The position numbers and the translations under genes are program-made. 64,000 nucleotides of DNA from Gluconacetobacter sacchari (GTDB lineage Bacteria > Pseudomonadota > Alphaproteobacteria > Acetobacterales > Acetobacteraceae): positions 22,790-86,789 of the forward strand of contig NZ_JABEQJ010000021.1 of the NCBI RefSeq assembly GCF_014174255.1, written 5' to 3'. Below are positions 9,319-17,686 of the stretch, piece by piece. Within the stretch, counting starts at the first letter, position 1; every line of letters begins with the position of its first letter. The notes under the pieces were generated by a model. It was not told the DNA's origin and did no database searches. It worked only from the letters and a program-made list of their open reading frames with translations.

Positions 9319-10050
9319 ATGTCCCCTGGTCTTCATGCCCTGCCTTCCCTCGGCTGGAAGGACACGCTTTCGGTCTTCAGCGATACGTTCCTGCTGGCGT
9401 TTCCCGCCCTGTTCTCGATCGTCAACCCGATCGGCGCGTCGCTGATCTTCTCGCAGGTGACGGCGGGGCGGGAGCGGCGCGAATCCCTGGCGCTGGCGCG
9501 AACGGTCGCGTTCTATTCCGCGGGGCTGCTGATCGCGTCGATCTGGGCCGGCAGCGCGATTCTCGCGTTTTTCGGCATCACCGTCGATTCGCTGCGCATT
9601 GCCGGTGGGCTGGTGGTGGCCGTGCGGGCCTGGGCGCTGCTTCAGGCGCCGGAGGAGGCCGCCGCGCGCAAGGAGAAGCAGGCCATGCAGGGCGGGCGGA
9701 CCGTCGCCGTGCCGAACTGGATGGAAATGGCCTTCTTTCCCATGACCATGCCGTTTACCGTCGGGCCCGGCTCGATCGCGGTGGCCATCGCGCTGAGCGC
9801 CTCGCGCCCGGCTTCGCCGGCTTGGCTGGTCTTCTATCTGGCGCTTTCGGCTGCCGCGATCGTCGTGGCGGCCACGGTCTGGCTCGCCTATGCCTATGCC
9901 GAACGGCTGGTCGTCATGCTGGGGGTGACCGGGGCGCGGATCGTCTCGCGCCTCGCGGCGCTGATCCTGCTGTGCATCGGCGTGCAGATCCTTTCGGCCG
10001 GGGTCGAGGGGCTGGTGGTGACGATCATGCGGGCGGTGGCGGCGTCCTGA
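9319..10050 (+). CDS. MarC-family integral membrane protein
   Basis: A 243-aa membrane protein with six probable helices. The conserved N-terminal segment ALFSIVNPIGASLIF and the central MAFFPMTMPFTVGPG stretch are characteristic of the MarC/YchE/YhgN family, whose function is not established despite the name (multiple antibiotic resistance locus). The start MSPGLHALPS is chosen because it places the first helix at a normal distance; upstream in-frame codons extend into the previous gene. Its last 26 bases overlap the 3' end of the convergent uracil-DNA-glycosylase-family gene. Confidence 0.85.
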   Translation: MSPGLHALPSLGWKDTLSVFSDTFLLAFPALFSIVNPIGASLIFSQVTAGRERRESLALARTVAFYSAGLLIASIWAGSAILAFFGITVDSLRIAGGLVVAVRAWALLQAPEEAAARKEKQAMQGGRTVAVPNWMEMAFFPMTMPFTVGPGSIAVAIALSASRPASPAWLVFYLALSAAAIVVAATVWLAYAYAERLVVMLGVTGARIVSRLAALILLCIGVQILSAGVEGLVVTIMRAVAAS

Positions 10051-10663
10051 CGGGATCCGCGCGCGGCGGTGCCATAATGGGAGCGATGGCGGCGCGGAGC
10101 GCCGGCAGCACCTCCGCCGCGAACCAGGGATTGCGGCGTTCCCATGCCCCGGTCCGCCATGACGGATGCGGCAGCGGAAAATAGCGGGGCAGAAAGTCCC
10201 GGAAGTTCCGGACCCGGTCTTCTACCCGGCCGGGACCCAGGACCGCCGCCTGGGCGTAGGAGCCCACCAGCAGGGTCAGGGCGATGTCGGGCATGCCGGC
10301 CAGCAGCCGGGCCCGCCAGAGAGGGGCGCATTCCGGACGGGGCGGCCGGTCGCCGCCCCTGGGGAGGCGGCCCGGATAGCACAGGCCCATCGGCAGAATG
10401 GCGATGCGGCGGGAATCGTAGAACGTCTCGCGGTCCATGCCCAGCCAGCCCCGCAGCCGGTCGCCCGAGGCATCGTTGAACGAGATCCCGGTTTCATGAA
10501 CTCTCGTGCCCGGGGCCTGGCTGGCGATCAGCAGCCGCGCCGTGGGCGACACATGCAGGACCGGGCGCGGCCCCAGCGGCAGGCTGTCGGCGCAGACCCG
10601 GCAGGCGCGGACCTGCGCGACCAGGGAGGCCAGTTCGTCCGGGGCGCTGTCGTGGTCCGTCAT
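10025..10663 (-). CDS. Uracil-DNA glycosylase superfamily protein
   Basis: A 212-aa protein with UDG-fold features: a CxxC pair near the N-terminus (CRVCAD), the substrate-pocket segment ASQAPGTRVHETG with a following FNDASGDRLRGWLG, and a C-terminal LPHPSWR motif that matches the HPS-type leucine-loop region of the superfamily. It lacks the four-cysteine arrangement of classical family 4 enzymes, so whether it is an active glycosylase is uncertain. Its ATG overlaps the sirtuin stop codon (ATGA), so the two genes are very likely translated together. Related proteins are often annotated simply as uracil-DNA glycosylase family. Confidence 0.8.
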   Translation of the reverse strand: MTDHDSAPDELASLVAQVRACRVCADSLPLGPRPVLHVSPTARLLIASQAPGTRVHETGISFNDASGDRLRGWLGMDRETFYDSRRIAILPMGLCYPGRLPRGGDRPPRPECAPLWRARLLAGMPDIALTLLVGSYAQAAVLGPGRVEDRVRNFRDFLPRYFPLPHPSWRTGAWERRNPWFAAEVLPALRAAIAPIMAPPRADPVRTPPPPA

Positions 10664-11382
10664 GATCCCAGGATGTCGGCCACCCAGCGGGGGACCATCC
10701 GGGTCGCCGGACCCACCAGCGTGCGATCGAACAGGGTGGGGGTGGCGGGGGCTTCCAGATTGATGTCCAGCGTGTCGGCATGGTCGCGGACCTCGGCCAC
10801 GAAGCCGGCCGCCGGATAGACCGTGCCGGACGTGCCGATCGTCACGAAACGGTCGCACGCGGCCAGGGCGGCCGCGATCCGCTCCATGTGCAGCGGTACT
10901 TCGCCGAACCAGACGATATCGGGCCGCAGGGTGGGGCGGTGGCAGGCCGGGCAGGGGGTGTCGGGCAGGCAGTCACCCAGCCATTCGGGGGTGGCGCCGC
11001 AGGAGAGGCAGCGGACACGTCGTAATTCGCCATGCATATGCACGACATCGCGGCTGCCCGCGCGTTCGTGCAGGTCGTCGATATTCTGCGTGACGATCAG
11101 CAGCTCGCCGTTCCAGCGCCCGTCGCGCGCGGCCTGCTCCAGCGTCGCCAGGGCGCGATGGGCAGCATTGGGTTCGGCATGTGCCAGTTCCGCGCGCCGT
11201 TCGTTATAGAAACGGCTGACCAGCATCGGATCGCGGCGGAAGCCCTGGGGCGTGCAGACATCGGCGATGTCATGCCGGTTCCACAGGCCGCCGGCATCAC
11301 GAAACGTCTCCAGGCCGGATTCCCGGCTGATGCCGGCCCCGGTCAGGACGACGAGGCGCTCCGCTGGATCATGCTGCTTCAT
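10660..11382 (-). CDS. cobB: Sir2-family NAD-dependent protein deacylase
   Basis: A 240-aa sirtuin. The NAD-binding motif TGAGISRESGLETFRD is at residues 14-29, the catalytic region TQNIDDLHERAG and VHMHGEL follows, and a zinc ribbon is visible as CLSCG with a later CPAC. The C-terminal GTSGTVYPAAGF segment is the sirtuin cofactor motif. It removes acyl groups from lysines using NAD. The start MKQHDPAER is supported by GGAGAG four bases upstream; another ATG four codons earlier is possible. It is the first gene of a two-gene unit with the downstream uracil-DNA-glycosylase-family gene. Confidence 0.92.
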   Translation of the reverse strand: MKQHDPAERLVVLTGAGISRESGLETFRDAGGLWNRHDIADVCTPQGFRRDPMLVSRFYNERRAELAHAEPNAAHRALATLEQAARDGRWNGELLIVTQNIDDLHERAGSRDVVHMHGELRRVRCLSCGATPEWLGDCLPDTPCPACHRPTLRPDIVWFGEVPLHMERIAAALAACDRFVTIGTSGTVYPAAGFVAEVRDHADTLDINLEAPATPTLFDRTLVGPATRMVPRWVADILGS

Positions 11383-11412
11383 TCCGCTCTCCATGCCCGA
11401 TTCCACCGCATA

Positions 11413-11443
11413 AGAAAACCGCCGCGGGGAGGCCCCGCGGCGG
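11413..11443 (-). terminator. Intrinsic terminator of adhA-adhB
   Basis: A perfect inverted repeat with 11-bp arms (CCGCCGCGGGG and CCCCGCGGCGG) and a 3-base loop. Reading on the minus strand it is followed by TTTTCTT. It lies about 35 bases beyond the adhB stop codon and before the sirtuin start, so it should end the alcohol dehydrogenase transcript. Confidence 0.85.
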
Positions 11444-11476
11444 CTGGAAGGAAGACCGGACTGGAATGGGCGCGGC

Positions 11477-12886
11477 TTACTGAGCCTGATCCACCCCGGC
11501 ATGGGTCTGCGGTGCGAAGGTCCAGCCCGCGCCATAGGGTTGCGGGTGCAGCAGCGGCCAGGGATTGTTCGGCGCGCCGAACCCGCCGCCACCGAGCGCC
11601 GCCCCGGTATCGCGCAGCTTGGCGACGTCGGCCGCCGTCACGTTCGCCGGCGCGTGGTTGCCCCAGCCGGTCCGGATGAAGTTGACCACGTCCGCGATCT
11701 CCTGGGCCGACAGGCTCTTCGCGTAGGCCGGCATGGCCACGGCGGAGGGCGCCCAGTTGGTTGGCGGCAGCACGCCGCCATGCACGACCACGTTGACCAC
11801 GGAGGTCGGGTTTTCCGTCACGACGACCGGATTGCCGGCCAGCGGCGGGAACATGCGGGCCACGCCGCTGCCGTCATTGCGGTGGCAGATGGCGCATTCA
11901 CGCACATAGACGTCGGCGCCCGGCGACGACGCGGTCTTGCCGGCGTTCAGCATGTCGGTCGTCGCGGCGTCGTACGTGTAGTTGCCCTGCGACGGCGGGA
12001 CCGGCGGCAGGCTCTTGAGGTATTTGGCCATCGCGCGCAGGTCGTCGTCGGTGAAATACTGGGTGCTCCAGCCCACCACGTCGGCCATGCCGCCGAACAC
12101 GGCGGCATGATCGGTACGGCCCGTCTTCAGGAAATAGTACAGGTCGTCCTCGGACCATCTGCCGAGGCCGACCACCGGGTCGTCGCGCAGGCTGGGCGCC
12201 ACCCAGTTGTCGATCGGCGCGCCGCCGGCCAGGAAGACCGGGCCGCCGCTGGCGTCGAGAGCCTTTTCCTGCATCGCGAAGCCGCGCGGCGTATGGCAGG
12301 CGCCGCAATGGCCCGGACCGGTGACCAGATATTCACCGCGCGCCACCACCGGATCGGCACCCGGCGTCGGCTTGAATTCGGCCGGGGCGGGGGCGAACAT
12401 CGTGCGCCAGATCGCCAGCGGCCAGCGCATGGACATCGGCCACGAGATCTCGTTGGCCTTGTTGGGCTGGGCGACCGGCTTCACGCCATGCATGAAATAG
12501 GCATAGAGCGCCCGCATGTCGTCCTGCGTCATGCGCGAGAACGCCGGGTAGGGCATCGCCGGATAGAGCGTCGAGCCGTCCTTGCGGATTCCATGCCGGA
12601 CCGCCTGGTCGAATTCCTCGAAACTATAGCCGCCGATGCCGTCGGGACCGGGGGTGATGTTGGTCGAATAGATCGTCCCGATCGGGCTCTTGATCTCCAG
12701 ACCACCGGCATAGGCCTGCCCGTGCAGAGCGGTATGGCAGGCCACGCAGTCACCCAGGCGGGCGACGTACGCACCCTTGTCGATCAGCGCCTGGTCGGGC
12801 GCCTGAGCCATTGCGGCCGTGGCGACGAGGCTGAACGCCGCCGTGCCGATCGCAACCTTAAGCCTGTTGAGCATTCTGTTCACCAT
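11477..12886 (-). CDS. adhB: Alcohol dehydrogenase cytochrome c subunit (triheme, subunit II)
   Basis: A 469-aa precursor with a Sec signal peptide (cleavage near ATAAMAQA, residue about 28) and three heme c motifs: CVACH near residue 47, CGACH near 193 and CAICH near 330. It matches the membrane-bound cytochrome subunit of acetic acid bacterial alcohol dehydrogenase, which takes electrons from the PQQ/heme subunit AdhA and reduces ubiquinone at the outer face of the cytoplasmic membrane. It follows adhA by 45 bp in the same operon. Translation may instead begin at the second ATG (MLNRLK), four codons in. The small third subunit gene seen in some species is not present here. Confidence 0.97.
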   Translation of the reverse strand: MVNRMLNRLKVAIGTAAFSLVATAAMAQAPDQALIDKGAYVARLGDCVACHTALHGQAYAGGLEIKSPIGTIYSTNITPGPDGIGGYSFEEFDQAVRHGIRKDGSTLYPAMPYPAFSRMTQDDMRALYAYFMHGVKPVAQPNKANEISWPMSMRWPLAIWRTMFAPAPAEFKPTPGADPVVARGEYLVTGPGHCGACHTPRGFAMQEKALDASGGPVFLAGGAPIDNWVAPSLRDDPVVGLGRWSEDDLYYFLKTGRTDHAAVFGGMADVVGWSTQYFTDDDLRAMAKYLKSLPPVPPSQGNYTYDAATTDMLNAGKTASSPGADVYVRECAICHRNDGSGVARMFPPLAGNPVVVTENPTSVVNVVVHGGVLPPTNWAPSAVAMPAYAKSLSAQEIADVVNFIRTGWGNHAPANVTAADVAKLRDTGAALGGGGFGAPNNPWPLLHPQPYGAGWTFAPQTHAGVDQAQ

Positions 12887-12931
12887 GCGTCGCGTTGATG
12901 CGGAAAAAACGGAAGATCGAGCGGAAGCGTC

Positions 12932-15139
12932 TCATTGCGTGGGAATGCCTTCCGCGTTCTTCCGGGCATCAACCTCCCTCTGGTAGGTCTCGTTGGCGCG
13001 CTTCAGCAGGAACTGCCGGATGTCCTCGATCTGCTCATGCGACATCGAGGAATCGAACCGGTCCATGCCGTAGGCCGTCAGGGCGCCGCGACCGACCACG
13101 TTGTAGAATGCATCCTGATGACGGATCGCGCCGGACCAGCGCAGGTCGGGCAGAACGCCGCCGGCTTCGCCATTGTCGCCATGGCAGGCCGCGCAATAGG
13201 TCTGGAACTCGAAATAGCCGTTTTCCGTCCGCTTGTCGTCGAATTCGGCGGGCGGCTTGACCGGCAGGAAGCCCTTGTCGTTCTGCGGCGGCAGCTTGGC
13301 CTTGCCGTCGAGCGAGAAGGCGATGACGCGGGAATGGTTGACGGTCCAGCCGCTGGTGCGCGCGATGCCGCCCAGGAAGAACGGATAGATGCCGCCCCAG
13401 CCCACTTCGACGGCGACATACTGCTTGCCGTTCGCCAGATAGGTGACCGGCGGGGCGATGATGCCGCTCTGCGCCGCGAAGGTGAACAGGTCGTTGCCGT
13501 TGGTGGCGTCGTAGGCGTGGAATTCGCCGTTCGCCAGGCCCTGGAACAGGAGGTCGCCGCCGGTGGCCACGATGCCGCCGTTCCACGGCCCCTTGTGATC
13601 GACGCGGAAGACTTCCTGCTGCTTCACCGGGTCCCAGGCGATGATCCAGCCCTTCAGGTCCTTGATGAAGGCGTCCTTCACGTCCTGCTTGTCGGGCAGG
13701 CCGACCTTGTTCATGTCCAGTCCGAGATTCCAGCTGTCGGGATGGGGCTTGAAGCCGCCGACCTGGCCGGAATAGACGAACGGAACCTGCTGCGCCGGGA
13801 TGTAGACCAGGTTGGTGCGGGGGCTGAAGGCCATCGCCGCGAAATTATGGCCGCCCAGATCGCCGGGAATGCCGTACCAATCCTTGCCGGTCAGGGTCCA
13901 CAGGGCTTCCGGATTATAGATCGGGCGACCGGTCTTCGGGTCCAGGCCGCTGGCCCAGTTCACGTAGACATAGTTCTTGCCCGACAGGAATTCGCCGGTC
14001 TTGGCGTCGATGACGTAGAAGAAGCCGTTCTTGGGCGCGTGGACGATGACGTGCCGCATCTGGCCGTTGATGGGCAGGTCGAGGGTCATGATCTGCTGGA
14101 CCGAGGTGTAGTCCCACTGGTCCATCGGCGTTTCCTGGAAGTGCCAGACATATTCGCCGGTCTCGGGCCGGATCGCGACGATGCTGCCCAGGAACAGATT
14201 GTCGCCCTTGCCGTCGGAGCGGAACTTGTAGTTCCACGGCGAACCGTTGCCCACGCCCAGATAGACCAGATCGGTCACGGGATCATAGACGATCGAATCC
14301 CATACCGTGCCGCCGCCGCCCTGCCGGGTCCAGGCCCCGGTGGGGCTCCAGGTCGGGTAGGCCGTGTTCATCAGCACCTTGTCGGACGGCGCGTTGTCCG
14401 GTTTGTTCTCGGGGTTCGGCACGGTGAAGAAGCGCCAGTCCAGCTTGCCCGTCTCGGCATCGAAGGCGGAGACGAAGCCGCGCGCGCCGAATTCGGCGCC
14501 ACCGTTGCCGATGATGACGCGTCCCTTGGCGATGCGCGGCGCGCCGTCGACCGTATAGGAACGCTGATGGCCCAGAACCGCGTCGGTCGGGATGGTGTTG
14601 ACGCTCCAGACCAGCTTGCCGGTCTTGGCGTCCAGCGCGATCAGGCGGCCGTCGAACGTGCCGAAATAGACCTTGCCGTTCCAGTAGGCGGCGCCGCGAT
14701 TGACGGTATCGCAGCAGCCCTTGTCGGCGATGTTGCCGGGTACGCGCGGGTCATAGGCCCACAGCAGCTTGCCCGTGGCCGCATCGAGAGCCTTCATCTT
14801 GCTCCAGTTCGTCGTGGCGTACAGCACGCCGTCGACGACCAGAGGGGTGCCTTCCTGGCCGCGATTGGTGTCCAGGTCGTAATACCAGGCCAGCTTCAGG
14901 TTGCCGACATTGGAGCGATTGATCTGGTCGAGCGGGCTGTAGCGCTGCTCGGAATAGGTGCGACCGTAGGTCAGCCAGTTGCCCGGGTGGTCATCGGCAT
15001 GGATGATCGCCTCGCCTGTGTCGCCTGAAACTGGGTCTGCCGCGATGGCGGCGGCGCCGCACAAAGTGACGGCGCATATCGTTCCGGCGGCAAGCGTTCC
15101 TCGCAGAGAACGTCCTTTCCGGAAAGCAGCTCGCATCAT
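12932..15139 (-). CDS. adhA: PQQ-dependent alcohol dehydrogenase, dehydrogenase subunit I
   Basis: A 735-aa quinohemoprotein precursor. A signal peptide ends near AAAIAAD. The mature protein is an eight-bladed propeller with repeated tryptophan-docking segments such as DAKTGKLVWS. The adjacent-cysteine pair (DKGCCDTV, near residue 138) forms the disulfide ring over PQQ, and a C-terminal cytochrome domain has one heme motif (CAACH, near 648). It oxidises ethanol to acetaldehyde in the periplasm. The start MMRAAFRKG is favoured by AGGAC upstream and by the family length (about 740 aa). AdhB follows directly; quinol produced here would feed oxidases such as the cyo operon nearby. Confidence 0.97.
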   Translation of the reverse strand: MMRAAFRKGRSLRGTLAAGTICAVTLCGAAAIAADPVSGDTGEAIIHADDHPGNWLTYGRTYSEQRYSPLDQINRSNVGNLKLAWYYDLDTNRGQEGTPLVVDGVLYATTNWSKMKALDAATGKLLWAYDPRVPGNIADKGCCDTVNRGAAYWNGKVYFGTFDGRLIALDAKTGKLVWSVNTIPTDAVLGHQRSYTVDGAPRIAKGRVIIGNGGAEFGARGFVSAFDAETGKLDWRFFTVPNPENKPDNAPSDKVLMNTAYPTWSPTGAWTRQGGGGTVWDSIVYDPVTDLVYLGVGNGSPWNYKFRSDGKGDNLFLGSIVAIRPETGEYVWHFQETPMDQWDYTSVQQIMTLDLPINGQMRHVIVHAPKNGFFYVIDAKTGEFLSGKNYVYVNWASGLDPKTGRPIYNPEALWTLTGKDWYGIPGDLGGHNFAAMAFSPRTNLVYIPAQQVPFVYSGQVGGFKPHPDSWNLGLDMNKVGLPDKQDVKDAFIKDLKGWIIAWDPVKQQEVFRVDHKGPWNGGIVATGGDLLFQGLANGEFHAYDATNGNDLFTFAAQSGIIAPPVTYLANGKQYVAVEVGWGGIYPFFLGGIARTSGWTVNHSRVIAFSLDGKAKLPPQNDKGFLPVKPPAEFDDKRTENGYFEFQTYCAACHGDNGEAGGVLPDLRWSGAIRHQDAFYNVVGRGALTAYGMDRFDSSMSHEQIEDIRQFLLKRANETYQREVDARKNAEGIPTQ

Positions 15140-15225
15140 GTCCGATGTCCTCGTGACAATAAAAAAACAACCCGACCATTCCGGTCGCGGACCGGGAAAA
15201 CTCAGGCTCGGTGCAACCATACTGA

Positions 15226-15242
15226 CAGTCTAAATTCAGTCT
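15226..15242. promoter_or_regulatory. Tandem direct repeat upstream of adhA, possible regulator site
   Basis: The sequence CAGTCTAAATTCAGTCT contains two identical 6-bp half-sites with an 11-bp period, about 87-103 bp upstream of the adhA start. Helically phased hexamer repeats of this form are typical of OmpR/PhoB-class response-regulator sites. Which regulator might bind is unknown; chance occurrence cannot be excluded. Confidence 0.35.
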
Positions 15243-15416
15243 CCTGACGATTTTGTGTTGGCTGGAATGCGGCGAAAACGCCCATCGGCGCCCGCTGGCC
15301 GCGCACACGGGGGCGCCATGGCGATGAGATCGCTCATTGTATTGATTTCATGTCTTTTTCTTCATGCGGGCGCGATGGCGTTGGACGCGGCGCGGACGAT
15401 GGGCAAAACATGAACA

Positions 15417-15428
15417 TACATTAATGTA
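15417..15428. promoter_or_regulatory. 12-bp perfect palindrome in AT-rich patch
   Basis: TACATTAATGTA is a perfect palindrome in the AT-rich stretch between adhA and thpR. It could be a dimeric operator, but palindromes are more frequent by chance in AT-rich DNA. It lies about 280 bp upstream of adhA and downstream of the thpR stop. Confidence 0.25.
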
Positions 15429-15498
15429 ATGAGATATATCAATAATATGAATGAATAAATCTTCGTTATTGTCCAGTTGGATGCGATTCGGGATGGCG

Positions 15499-16038
15499 TC
15501 ATCCCGCCAGGTCGTATTCGACGATGGGTTCGTAGCTGGCCTGGTCCGGACCGCGGAGCGACCGGAAAAGGGTCAGGCGCGGGATCTCGACCGGCGGAAG
15601 AGGGAGGGCGGACCATCGCGCGAGCCAGGCGGCGAGCATTTCGGGCGCGGGGGCGGCGAGCGCGCCGATCGTGACATGGGGGTGAAAGCGCCTGCGTTCG
15701 ATCGCGAAGTCCGCGCGGCGCATCGCCGTCTCGACCTTGCGATGCAGGTGCAGCAGGGGCGCGGTGCGCGCGATCCCGACCCACAGGCTTTGCCGGCCGC
15801 TGCCCTGTTCGAACACGCCGGGCGGGCCGGGCATCAGGTCGATGGCGGGGGCGCGGATCGCCGACAGCGCCATGTCGATGTCTTCCAGGCGGTTCCGGCC
15901 GGACACTTCGCCGAGAAAGCAGAGCGTGACGTGATAGGTGGCGGGATCGACCCAGCTTACGCCGGCCAGGCTGCCGCGCAGCGCGGCAATCGCCTCGCGA
16001 AGCGGCGATCCGACATCGAGGGCGACGAAGAGTCTCAC
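15499..16038 (-). CDS. thpR: RNA 2',3'-cyclic phosphodiesterase (2H family)
   Basis: A 179-aa 2H phosphoesterase. The two His-x-Thr catalytic motifs are seen in YHVTLCF and in FHPHVTIGA, and the family start RLFVALD is present. ThpR-type enzymes hydrolyse 2',3'-cyclic phosphates in RNA and were first described as 2'-5' RNA ligases. The start is a GTG giving MRLFVALDVG; upstream codons in the same frame do not resemble the family. The gene stands alone on the minus strand, divergent from the Bax-inhibitor-1 gene. Confidence 0.88.
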   Translation of the reverse strand: MRLFVALDVGSPLREAIAALRGSLAGVSWVDPATYHVTLCFLGEVSGRNRLEDIDMALSAIRAPAIDLMPGPPGVFEQGSGRQSLWVGIARTAPLLHLHRKVETAMRRADFAIERRRFHPHVTIGALAAPAPEMLAAWLARWSALPLPPVEIPRLTLFRSLRGPDQASYEPIVEYDLAG

Positions 16039-16230
16039 GGTGGTGCCTCGTGCGCGGGACGGTTTCGCGATGGGGTTCGTTACCTTATAATAGGGCACTG
16101 AGCGCTTGGGGGCGCGCACTATTATGGAAATGTCATCCGCCTGCCGGACGATTTTCCTTGAAATATTGCCTGCGCCTCCCACATCTCAGATATGTTGTGT
16201 CTGGAATTGTCCGGACAAAGGAAGGATGTC

Positions 16231-17013
16231 ATGGCTTTCAGCCCGGATTTTCGAACAATGTCCCGACCCGCAGGCGCCGGGGTCGGCGCTGGAGCCATCG
16301 ATCAGGGGCTGCGGGCCTATATGCTCCGGGTCTATAACTGGATGGCCTCGGGGTTGGTGCTGACCGGGGTCGTGGCCTATCTGGTTGCCAACACCAGCCT
16401 GCGCGCCGCGTTCTTCGCCGCCGTGATGACGCCGAGCGGGATGACCGTGCTGCGTCCGACCGGGTTGGGCACGCTGGCGATGATCGCCCCGCTGGGTTTC
16501 GTCCTGGTCATGTCGCTGGGGATCAACCGCCTGTCGCGGCAGACGGTGCAGATGCTGTTCTGGCTGTTCTGCGCGGTCATGGGGGCCAGCCTGTCCAGTA
16601 TCCTGCTGACCTTCACCGGCGTTTCGGTGGTGCGCGTGTTCTTCGTCACGGCCGGTACGTTCTCGGCGATGTCGATCTGGGGCTATGTGACCCGCACCGA
16701 CCTGACCCGGTTCGGCTCGTTCCTGATCATGGGCCTGTTCGGACTGGTGATCGCGGGGCTGGTGAACATGTTCCTGCACAGCTCGACCCTGGGCCTGCTG
16801 TACAGCATCATCGGCGTGTTCATCTTCATCGCCCTGACCGCGTTCGATACGCAGCGGATCAAGACGACCTATCAGCAGGTCGCCTATTATGACGGACCGG
16901 ACGGGGCCGCCAAGCGCTCGGTCTACGATGCGCTGGCGCTTTATCTGAACTTCATCAACCTGTTCCAGTTCCTGTTGCAGTTCATGGGTGTGCGCAGCAA
17001 CCAGGAGAACTGA
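16231..17013 (+). CDS. Bax inhibitor-1/YccA-family inner membrane protein
   Basis: A 260-aa protein with seven predicted membrane helices and the BI-1 family C-terminal region, including TAFDTQRIKTTY and YLNFINLFQFLLQF. Bacterial relatives (YccA, YbhL) modulate FtsH or form pH-sensitive calcium leak channels; a precise role here is unknown. The start MAFSPDF follows AAGGAAGGA by a few bases. A strong intrinsic terminator stands 50 bp downstream, so the gene is probably transcribed alone. Confidence 0.92.
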   Translation: MAFSPDFRTMSRPAGAGVGAGAIDQGLRAYMLRVYNWMASGLVLTGVVAYLVANTSLRAAFFAAVMTPSGMTVLRPTGLGTLAMIAPLGFVLVMSLGINRLSRQTVQMLFWLFCAVMGASLSSILLTFTGVSVVRVFFVTAGTFSAMSIWGYVTRTDLTRFGSFLIMGLFGLVIAGLVNMFLHSSTLGLLYSIIGVFIFIALTAFDTQRIKTTYQQVAYYDGPDGAAKRSVYDALALYLNFINLFQFLLQFMGVRSNQEN

Positions 17014-17063
17014 GGGTTTCGGCCCGATGACTCGACGCGCCTCTTGATTCCATGGCCAGGATC

Positions 17064-17093
17064 AGGCCCCGCCCACCGGCGGGGCCTTTTTTT
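17064..17093 (+). terminator. Intrinsic terminator after the BI-1 gene
   Basis: A perfect hairpin, GGCCCCGCC / GGCGGGGCC with a CACC loop (10 bp including the flanking A-T pair), followed by a run of seven T. This is a textbook Rho-independent terminator isolating the upstream gene from the cyo leader. Confidence 0.93.
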
Positions 17094-17160
17094 GTCCGCC
17101 GCCCCGGGAGGCGGGAAACGCGCCCCGCCGGTAGGATGAACGGTGTGGAAATTCGGCCAA

Positions 17161-17173
17161 AATAAGACTTATT
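17161..17173. promoter_or_regulatory. Odd palindrome AATAAG-A-CTTATT
   Basis: Two perfect 6-bp inverted arms around a single base, about 515 bp upstream of cyoA and 70 bp beyond the previous terminator. It could be an operator; no family could be assigned from the sequence. Confidence 0.25.
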
Positions 17174-17450
17174 CTTCCTCGGAAAGAGTGCGATGACGTG
17201 GATGTGATGTAGGGGATGCCACCTTATCTGACTGACATTACACGGATTAGTGCCAACCTGTCGGTGCGTTTGAAATAATTTGAAACATTATGTGAAGGCT
17301 TGCTTGTAGGGTCCTTCCAGTCGGATAAGGCGGTAAGAGAACTACGAACGAAAGGATAGCAGCGCAGACAGGACGCTCGAGGCACGTGACGGCGCATGGG
17401 GTGGCCGTTCGGTTCGACGGGATGGAAAACGCGCGTCACCATTCCGATCC

Positions 17451-17464
17451 TTGATCGAGATCAA
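17451..17464. promoter_or_regulatory. FNR/ANR/FixK-type binding box
   Basis: TTGATCGAGATCAA matches the FNR-superfamily consensus TTGAT-N4-ATCAA at every defined position. It is centred about 229 bp upstream of the cyoA ATG. FNR-like oxygen- or NO-responsive regulators commonly control terminal oxidase genes. Activation or repression cannot be decided without the transcription start. Confidence 0.6.
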
Positions 17465-17686
17465 GGTCAAAAAGCCGACGGAAACTCATGACGGGATCGA
17501 TCCGGCGAAGGCCTCCTATTCGAGGAGGGAGGTGGACGGCGGTTTGATATCAACGGATGTAACAGACGGCGAGAGACCCGAGACGGGATTCGCGGCAGAC
17601 GTGAGGCATGGCCGTTGTTGCTTTGGGAGCCCGTGAACGACGCGCGCATATGAGCAAGGGTGATGTCGAAACCAACGAGGCGTGAG

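Larger units (their letters stand above)
15140..15498. other. 359-bp intergenic region holding the adhA promoter
   Basis: No credible gene was found. The part nearest adhA should contain its promoter and leader, and includes a tandem 6-bp repeat. The part nearest thpR is conspicuously AT-rich compared with the rest of the window and includes a 12-bp palindrome. No unambiguous -35/-10 pair could be assigned by eye. Confidence 0.6.
17096..17686. other. 590-bp leader upstream of cyoA
   Basis: No convincing gene. A 61-codon reading frame (17451-17636) has no recognisable features and is probably chance. The region is less GC-rich than its surroundings, as expected for regulatory DNA, and contains a 13-nt odd palindrome and an FNR-type box. 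It very likely carries the promoter of the cyoABCD operon; the transcription start could not be located by eye. Confidence 0.6.

Noticed and set aside
17451..17636. 61-codon frame upstream of cyoA
   Set aside because: No ribosome site, domain or signal; it begins within the FNR-type box and looks like chance.
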